Origin: Cochliopodium minus | Lineage: Eukaryota > Discosea > Himatismenida > Cochliopodiidae | Length of the DNA: 12,972 nt | Reading direction: 5' to 3' | Assembly (NCBI GenBank): GCA_024220525.1 | Contig: JAMYWO010000523.1 | Span: forward strand, 7,052 to 20,023 | In this document: one piece after another, positions 8,415-12,972 of the stretch | Numbering within the stretch: the stretch's first letter is position 1 | How the letters are laid out: each line of letters starts with the position of its first letter | Notes under the pieces: model-generated | Told to the model about the DNA's origin: nothing | What the model saw: the letters and a program-made list of their open reading frames with translations, nothing else | Database searches by the model: none | Position numbers and translations under genes: made by a program

Positions 8415-9308
8415 ATGGAAGATTTAATTTCTCATATCAAAGATTTGGAGTATTATTCTTTTAAGAGGGTGAGATATAAATCTTATTTTGGCGAAAGGGA
8501 AGAAATAAAGGAAATTATAGAAAAAGATTTGATATATACCATCAAAGGTAAATTAATATTCAAATCATCTGTATTGCCCATAATAACTATTTATTTGTTG
8601 ATTGATAAGAAATGTGAGATGAACAGTTTTGATAATCATCAAAACAGTGTATTACATTTTGCTTGTGGATATAAAGATATTACAAAGGAGATATTGGACA
8701 GAATAATGGAATACAAAGAAAATAAAATAAATGTAACAAATAACTCCAATGAGACACCACTATATTTGGCCTTCATCAATGCTGCATCATTGGATATATT
8801 GGGCTATATAATAGATAAGAAAGGAGATTTGAATATGAAGATCAAATCATTCAACATCCTCACATCCTATCTGCGAGATGAACTTAACGAATTAGATGCC
8901 TCCAAAATCAGATTTCTGCTGGATAAAAAAGCAAATCTTGAATTTCCCTTCAACAGTATAATGGATCCCCTCAGCAACAAGTTCAACGAAGAAGTTTTAC
9001 TAGTTTTGCTCTCCCAAAGAAACTATCTCTTCAAAATAGAAAAAAAATTTAAAAAAGAAGAGGAAGAAAGAGTGATATATGATTATAAGAATGAGCGTTT
9101 GTGGAACACTTCGAGAAACAAATTTTTCCCTTTGGAAGTTCGATCCATGGCCTTCCTGCTTGTTTCTTTTGCCAAATTTTTTTCCAGGAAAATCTTAGGG
9201 CATATTTTCCCCAAACCTTTGCTTTTGTACATTCTCTCCCTATTTTTCAATCGCCCATTATCAATAAATAATAAAACAACCATATACATTTGTAAAAATT
9301 ATTTTTGA
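8415..9308 (+). CDS. Ankyrin-repeat-like protein with the same C-terminal module as the RCC1 proteins
   Basis: Uninterrupted 297-aa frame from ATG 8415 to TGA 9306-9308, the only intronless gene in the window. Ankyrin-like repeats occupy roughly residues 55-205: VLHFACGYKDITKEILDRIM (79-98), NETPLYLAFINAASLDILGY (112-131) and ASKIRFLLDKKANLEF (162-177). They match the helix-loop-helix pattern with TPLxxA and a long-helix LL, though they are degenerate. A charged stretch, KKFKKEEEERV (210-220), leads into a C-terminal module at about 230-277 with W230, FF at 237-238, K254-F255, I264 and PKP at 266-268, ending LYILSLF. This aligns with the last exon of the three RCC1 genes. Such a layout resembles adaptors that bind a target through ankyrin repeats and a ligase or other complex through the tail; that role is inferred. 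The lack of introns could reflect retroposition, but no poly-A tail or target duplication is clear. Confidence 0.82.
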   Translation: MEDLISHIKDLEYYSFKRVRYKSYFGEREEIKEIIEKDLIYTIKGKLIFKSSVLPIITIYLLIDKKCEMNSFDNHQNSVLHFACGYKDITKEILDRIMEYKENKINVTNNSNETPLYLAFINAASLDILGYIIDKKGDLNMKIKSFNILTSYLRDELNELDASKIRFLLDKKANLEFPFNSIMDPLSNKFNEEVLLVLLSQRNYLFKIEKKFKKEEEERVIYDYKNERLWNTSRNKFFPLEVRSMAFLLVSFAKFFSRKILGHIFPKPLLLYILSLFFNRPLSINNKTTIYICKNYF

Positions 9309-9840
9309 TTTTCTTGGAAATTAAAAAATAATCAATTTTCATTGGTAATAAAATTGAAATTGTTTTAATTAATACAATCATAGATCTTGTTTACTTCATA
9401 CCTAATAATTCAACAAATCAAAATATCAAGCAAAACTAATTGTGATAAAAGGAAGTTTTTTTTATTGAAGTTTATTATTTTTAATATTTCAAAAATTATG
9501 ATATTGCTTTTATTTGATCTCATGGCATAGAAGAATGGATGGATCTTTTTTAATTTTTTTTATAATGTTGAGGGATTTTATTATTTTCAAAAAAAAGAAA
9601 TTGTATTTTAAAAAAAAAAGTTAAATAGAAGGGATTTTAGGAAATTATATATTGAAAGATTTTGATTTAATTTGAAATGTGATTAAAATTTTTCATATTG
9701 TTCTGCGGATCTTTTCATAAATCCCGCGGAATTTTTAATTTTTAAAATCCCTATTAATTAAAAATTAATAAAAAAAAATTTCAAAAAAAAAACAAAAAAA
9801 AATAAAAAAAAAACTAAAACCAATTTATAAAAAAATAAAA
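9309..9840. other. Intergenic region between the ankyrin gene and LUD gene 2
   Basis: 532 bases with no supported gene. Most is A+T-rich. The exception is about 9701-9731, where CTGCGGATC and CCCGCGGA form an imperfect G+C-rich inverted pair (7 bp stem including one G-T) about 110 bases before the ATG of LUD gene 2. The last 70 bases are A-rich (long A runs from 9771), as expected for a leader in this genome. Confidence 0.55.
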
Positions 9841-10725
9841 ATGAGCACAACTGTGATCAAAAATTTAATCCAACAAGATGAAAAACTGAGCAAAGTAACA
9901 TTAGACCATAAATGGGCACAAACTGCATCAAAAGAAGATGTTGAAAAATTAAAAGAAAGTTTGTTGAAAAAAAATATTGCAGTTGATATTGTAAATGACG
10001 AAAACGAAGCTTTAGAACTTCTCATCAAATTGGTTCCCGAAGGATCTTCTGTTTACAATGCTGGAAGTACAACTTTGAGGGAAATTGGTTATGAAAAATA
10101 TATCAAAGAACAATCAAGCAAATTTACATATGTGAAAGATAAAATGTTTTACTCAATCTATGTTGAAAAAGATCAAGTAAAAGGACAAGAATTGTTCACT
10201 CAAGGTATAAAAATTAACAAAAGTATAATTATAATATTTTAAAATATTTTTCTTTTTAAATAAACTTTATTTGAGCTATTTTTTATTTTTAAATAAAATT
10301 TTATTTGATTAGCAATGTCTTCTGATTACTTTGTATCTTCAATCAATGCTGTCAATCTTGATGGTGAATTTGCAGTTTGTGATTATTCTGGAACAAGAGT
10401 TGGAGGTAAAAAAAAGTTTTAAAAACTTAAAAATTATTAATCAAAAACAATTTTTTCTTTAAATGATTCAAAATTTTCAAAATTTCTTTTTATAGGATTC
10501 ACAAGTGCAAAAAATGTCATTGTTGTAATTGGTACCAACAAAATTGTTCAAACAAGTGAAGATATCCTCAAGAGAACCAACGAATATATTTTCCCATTGG
10601 AAGATGCAAGAATAAGAATTGAAAACAAACTTCCTGGTTCAGTCATCAACAACTTGTTGTTCATTAAACAAGGAGGAAAACCAAAATTCCACTTTGTAAT
10701 CATCAACAAAACTTTAGGTTTTTGA
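9841..10725 (+). CDS. LUD-domain (LutC/YkgG-like) protein 2
   Basis: Three exons: 9841-10204, 10313-10405, 10496-10725 (687 nt, 228 aa; stop TGA 10723-10725). Both introns are phase 1. It is a clear paralogue of the protein at 7177: DHKWAQ against DSKWGI, VPEGSSVYNAGSTTLREIGY (about 65-84), SSDYFVSSINAVNLDGEFAV, VVIGTNKIV and a shared end, PKFHFVIINKTLGF. The middle (residues 91-112) is about six residues longer than in paralogue 1. Intron 1 is at the identical codon in both genes (Gln, then G / CA for Ala). Intron 2, after VGG, is present only here, so one paralogue gained or lost it. The fold and possible redox or lactate-linked role come from the family; a specific reaction cannot be assigned. 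The ATG at 9841 is the first in frame and follows a run of A. Confidence 0.88.
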
Positions 10726-11484
10726 AAGAACATTAAATTATATTAATCTTTAAAAAAAAAGTCTTTGATTCTCTTCTTTTATCTGATTCTCTTTCAAAAA
10801 ATTATTAATAATTAAAATAAAAAATGATTTCAGAAGGATTCGAATATTCAGAGGTAAATTTTTAATATTTTTTAATCCTCTTTCAGAATGTGGTCTTAAT
10901 ACTTAATTTATGAAAGTCAAAACAATCAATAACTATTATTTAAAACATAAGTGATCAGAAATTTTGGAAGAATTTAAAGGAAAAAGAATTAATTTTTAGA
11001 GAAAATTTATCTTCTTCAATAAATGAGACAATAGAAAAGTGTAGTTCAGGAAAAATATGACAAAAATACAAACTTATTGTTCTCTAAAGTATTTAGACAA
11101 ACTGTTGATACATTTGTCTTATCTAACAGATTAACTAAATATTCCAAGATGCCATTTCCAATTGTTCAACTAATTTTTCAAGGTTTAACTTCACAATTAA
11201 TCAACTTTTTCTGATTTAATAAAAAAGTAATGTTATTAAAATCAATTTAATTTTTAAAAGGATGTTTTCTTTTTTTTTTTTGTTGATTTTAATTCTTAAC
11301 TTTTTTATTTTTGTAATTTTTTCCATTTTTAGAAAAGTATTTTAAATTTTTTGATGATTTTTTTTTATTTTTTTATAATTTTATTTTTAAAATATAATCA
11401 AAAAAATAAAAAAAAAAAAAAAAGGATTTTTTAACAAAACAAAGATAACTCTCTTTTAAAATAAATAACAAAGTTGAATTAAAA
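10726..11484. other. Intergenic region between LUD gene 2 and the Ras gene
   Basis: 759 bases, the longest gene-free stretch here. A tiny frame at 10824-10853 (MISEGFEYSE) followed by GTAAAT could be a first exon, but the only nearby continuation (from 10887) stops after eight codons, so I do not call a gene. The last 250 bases are mostly T and A runs, including a poly-A tract at about 11409-11423. No tRNA or other RNA gene was recognised. Confidence 0.6.
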
Positions 11485-12970
11485 ATGACAACAACAAATT
11501 TCAAATTGTGCGTACTTGGTAAAAAAATCAATCAAAAAAACTTATATCTTTCAAATAAAAATTTTGATTCATTTTTCTAAAAATTTGTTTATTCCAAATA
11601 GGTGATGGAGGTGTCGGAAAAACTGCTCTGTAATATTAATTTCAAATAAAAATAATTTTTTAAAAATCCTGACTAATTTTTCTTCCTATTTTTTAACCAC
11701 CAAAATAATACAAACAGTACCATTCAATTTTGTTCATGTAATAAAAAAATATATTTTTTTTTTTTTTGAAAAATAAATATAATTCTCAATAATCTTCCAT
11801 TAAACTTTGATACCTTCCAAAATTCCATAATTCAACACTATTTCATTTTATATCTACAAATTTAAAAAAAATATTATTATTTTTTATATTTTATTTGAAA
11901 TACTCACTATAAAAAAAATATACTCTTCCTATTTATTCTATTCTCTTCAAAAAATGAATAAAATAAACAAATAATTTTGAAAAAGAGAAAAACAGAAATT
12001 TTATATTTCCTCAATAAAAAAAATTATAAATAAACATTTTTTAAATACAACAAATACTCAAAAAATAATCAAATTATTAAAATAGCCCACTTCGTAGAAA
12101 CCTATGATCCAACGTAAAAAAAAAATTTCCTTTTCAAAATATAAATATAAATAATTAACTTTACTTATTCTTTAAATAGAATTGAAGACAGTTATACAAG
12201 ACAAACTGTTATTGATGGAATTGCATGCAGATTAGAAATTCTTGATACTGCAGGACAAGAAGGTAATTTGAATTAAAGAAAAAGAAAGAAATATAAATTT
12301 GATTATTTCAATTATTCTCAAAATTCATAATATCCCTTATTTTTATTGTTTTCATTTCAAAAAATTATAGAATTCACTGCATTGAGAGATCAATGGATCA
12401 GAGATTCTGAAGGATTTGTTTTGATTTATTCAATCATCAGCAGAGTATCTTTCGAACAAGTCACCACCTTTTTGGGTAAAATTCAAATCTTTTCTTCAAC
12501 ATTATCCCTTTATCATCATAACATCAAACCAATATTTTCTTATATTTAAAACAGATATTCATCAAAAATAAGTTCTCACTTTAAAATATTTTAAAAAAAA
12601 AAAATCATACAATAAATTTTCAAATATGAAATTCAAAATAACAATATACTTTCAGTTATTATCATCGAATTGAAGTATATTTCAACCAAATTAACTTTAT
12701 TCTTTTAATATAGATCAAGTGAAAAGAGTCAAATGTGATCTCGATGTTATTCCAATCACCCTTGTCGGAAACAAATGCGATTTGGAAGACAAGAGAGAAG
12801 TTTCCTCCCAAGAAGCTCAATCCTTTTCTAAACAAGAAAACATTTCCTTTTTTGAGGCATCTGCAAAGACCAGACACAATGTTGAAGACTCTTTCTTCAG
12901 TCTCGTCAGAAAGATCAGAGAGACAAGAAAACCAACCGAAAAGAAAGGTGGTTTGTGTAATTTGCTTTAA
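11485..12970 (+). CDS. Ras-family small GTPase
   Basis: Seven exons: 11485-11518, 11602-11629, 11718-11737, 12086-12113, 12180-12262, 12371-12475, 12714-12970 (555 nt, 184 aa; TAA 12968-12970). All guanine-nucleotide motifs are intact: G1 GDGGVGKT (12-19), G2 effector region YDPTIEDSY (34-42), G3 DTAGQE (59-64), G4 NKCD (119-122) and G5 ASAK (148-151). The glycines equivalent to human Ras 12 and 13 (G14, G15) and the catalytic Gln (Q63) are present, so it should hydrolyse GTP and act as a membrane-bound signalling switch. The effector region matches Ras/Rap rather than Rho, Rab or Ran. The tail KKGGLCNLL ends in a CaaX box with final Leu, which favours geranylgeranylation; lysines 172, 176 and 177 can add membrane charge. 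Exons 1-4 are only 34, 28, 20 and 28 nt. The length is normal for Ras. The frame closes without any adjustment. Confidence 0.92.
11738..12085 (+). other. Longest intron of the window (348 bp, Ras gene)
   Basis: It separates the 20-nt exon encoding TIQFCS from the exon encoding [10 protein letters not shown]. The donor is GTAATA and the acceptor AATAG. The interior is A/T runs with no frame, RNA gene or repeat that I can recognise. Confidence 0.75.
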
Positions 12971-12972
12971 AT

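Noticed and set aside
9590-9840. Poly-A runs after the ankyrin gene as evidence of retroposition
   Set aside because: Similar A runs occur before and after most genes here, and no target-site duplication was found, so they do not support it.
10824-10913. Possible tiny spliced gene (MISEGFEYSE plus eight codons)
   Set aside because: The needed intron would be only 33 bp, the product 18 residues, and there is no homologue in the window; chance is more likely.

Overview
This window comes from a very A+T-rich, intron-dense nuclear genome of a unicellular eukaryote, most likely a free-living amoeboid or flagellate protist. The grounds are short AT-rich introns (about 35-350 bp) with GTAAAA-type donors and TAG acceptors, standard-code stops (TAA and TGA both used, no reassigned stops needed), a canonical Ras GTPase, and RCC1-type and ankyrin-repeat proteins. 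I cannot name the species. Gene content and style would suit an anaerobic amoeba-like lineage such as Anaeramoeba, but that is a low-confidence guess. All genes recognised lie on the + strand.

Left part (1-6880): three head-to-tail paralogues of an RCC1-repeat protein. Copy A (1-1521) is cut off at its 5' side by the window edge. Copy B (2008-4447, 11 exons, 461 aa) and copy C (4645-6880, 11 exons, 447 aa) are complete. I assembled the exons by hand; corresponding exons have identical lengths in all copies except the first and last, and each assembly closes in frame. The protein is a short variable N-terminal tail, seven RCC1-like blades whose boundaries coincide with phase-1 introns, and a roughly 50-residue C-terminal module carried on its own last exon. 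Copies B and C share a TATAAATA box followed by a conserved block. Copy C has a GC instead of GT donor at its last intron.

Middle part (6881-10725): two paralogous LUD-domain (LutC/YkgG-like) proteins, at 7177-8025 (2 exons, 222 aa) and 9841-10725 (3 exons, 228 aa), flank an intronless ankyrin-like gene (8415-9308, 297 aa). The ankyrin protein ends in the same W...PKP...I..L module that ends the three RCC1 proteins.

Right part (10726-12970): a 759-bp gene-free stretch, then a complete Ras-family small GTPase in seven exons (11485-12970, 184 aa), with intact G1-G5 motifs and a C-terminal CNLL prenylation box. Four of its introns fall in the first 37 codons.

The genes do not form an operon. 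The most interesting signal is the shared C-terminal module on two unrelated repeat scaffolds (beta-propeller and ankyrin). This pattern recalls substrate adaptors of cullin-RING ubiquitin ligases, such as ankyrin-SOCS-box or F-box proteins. That functional reading is inference. Non-coding points of note are a 16-bp perfect palindrome before the ankyrin gene, an 11-bp perfect hairpin just after copy C, and a candidate MITE-like insertion between copies A and B.
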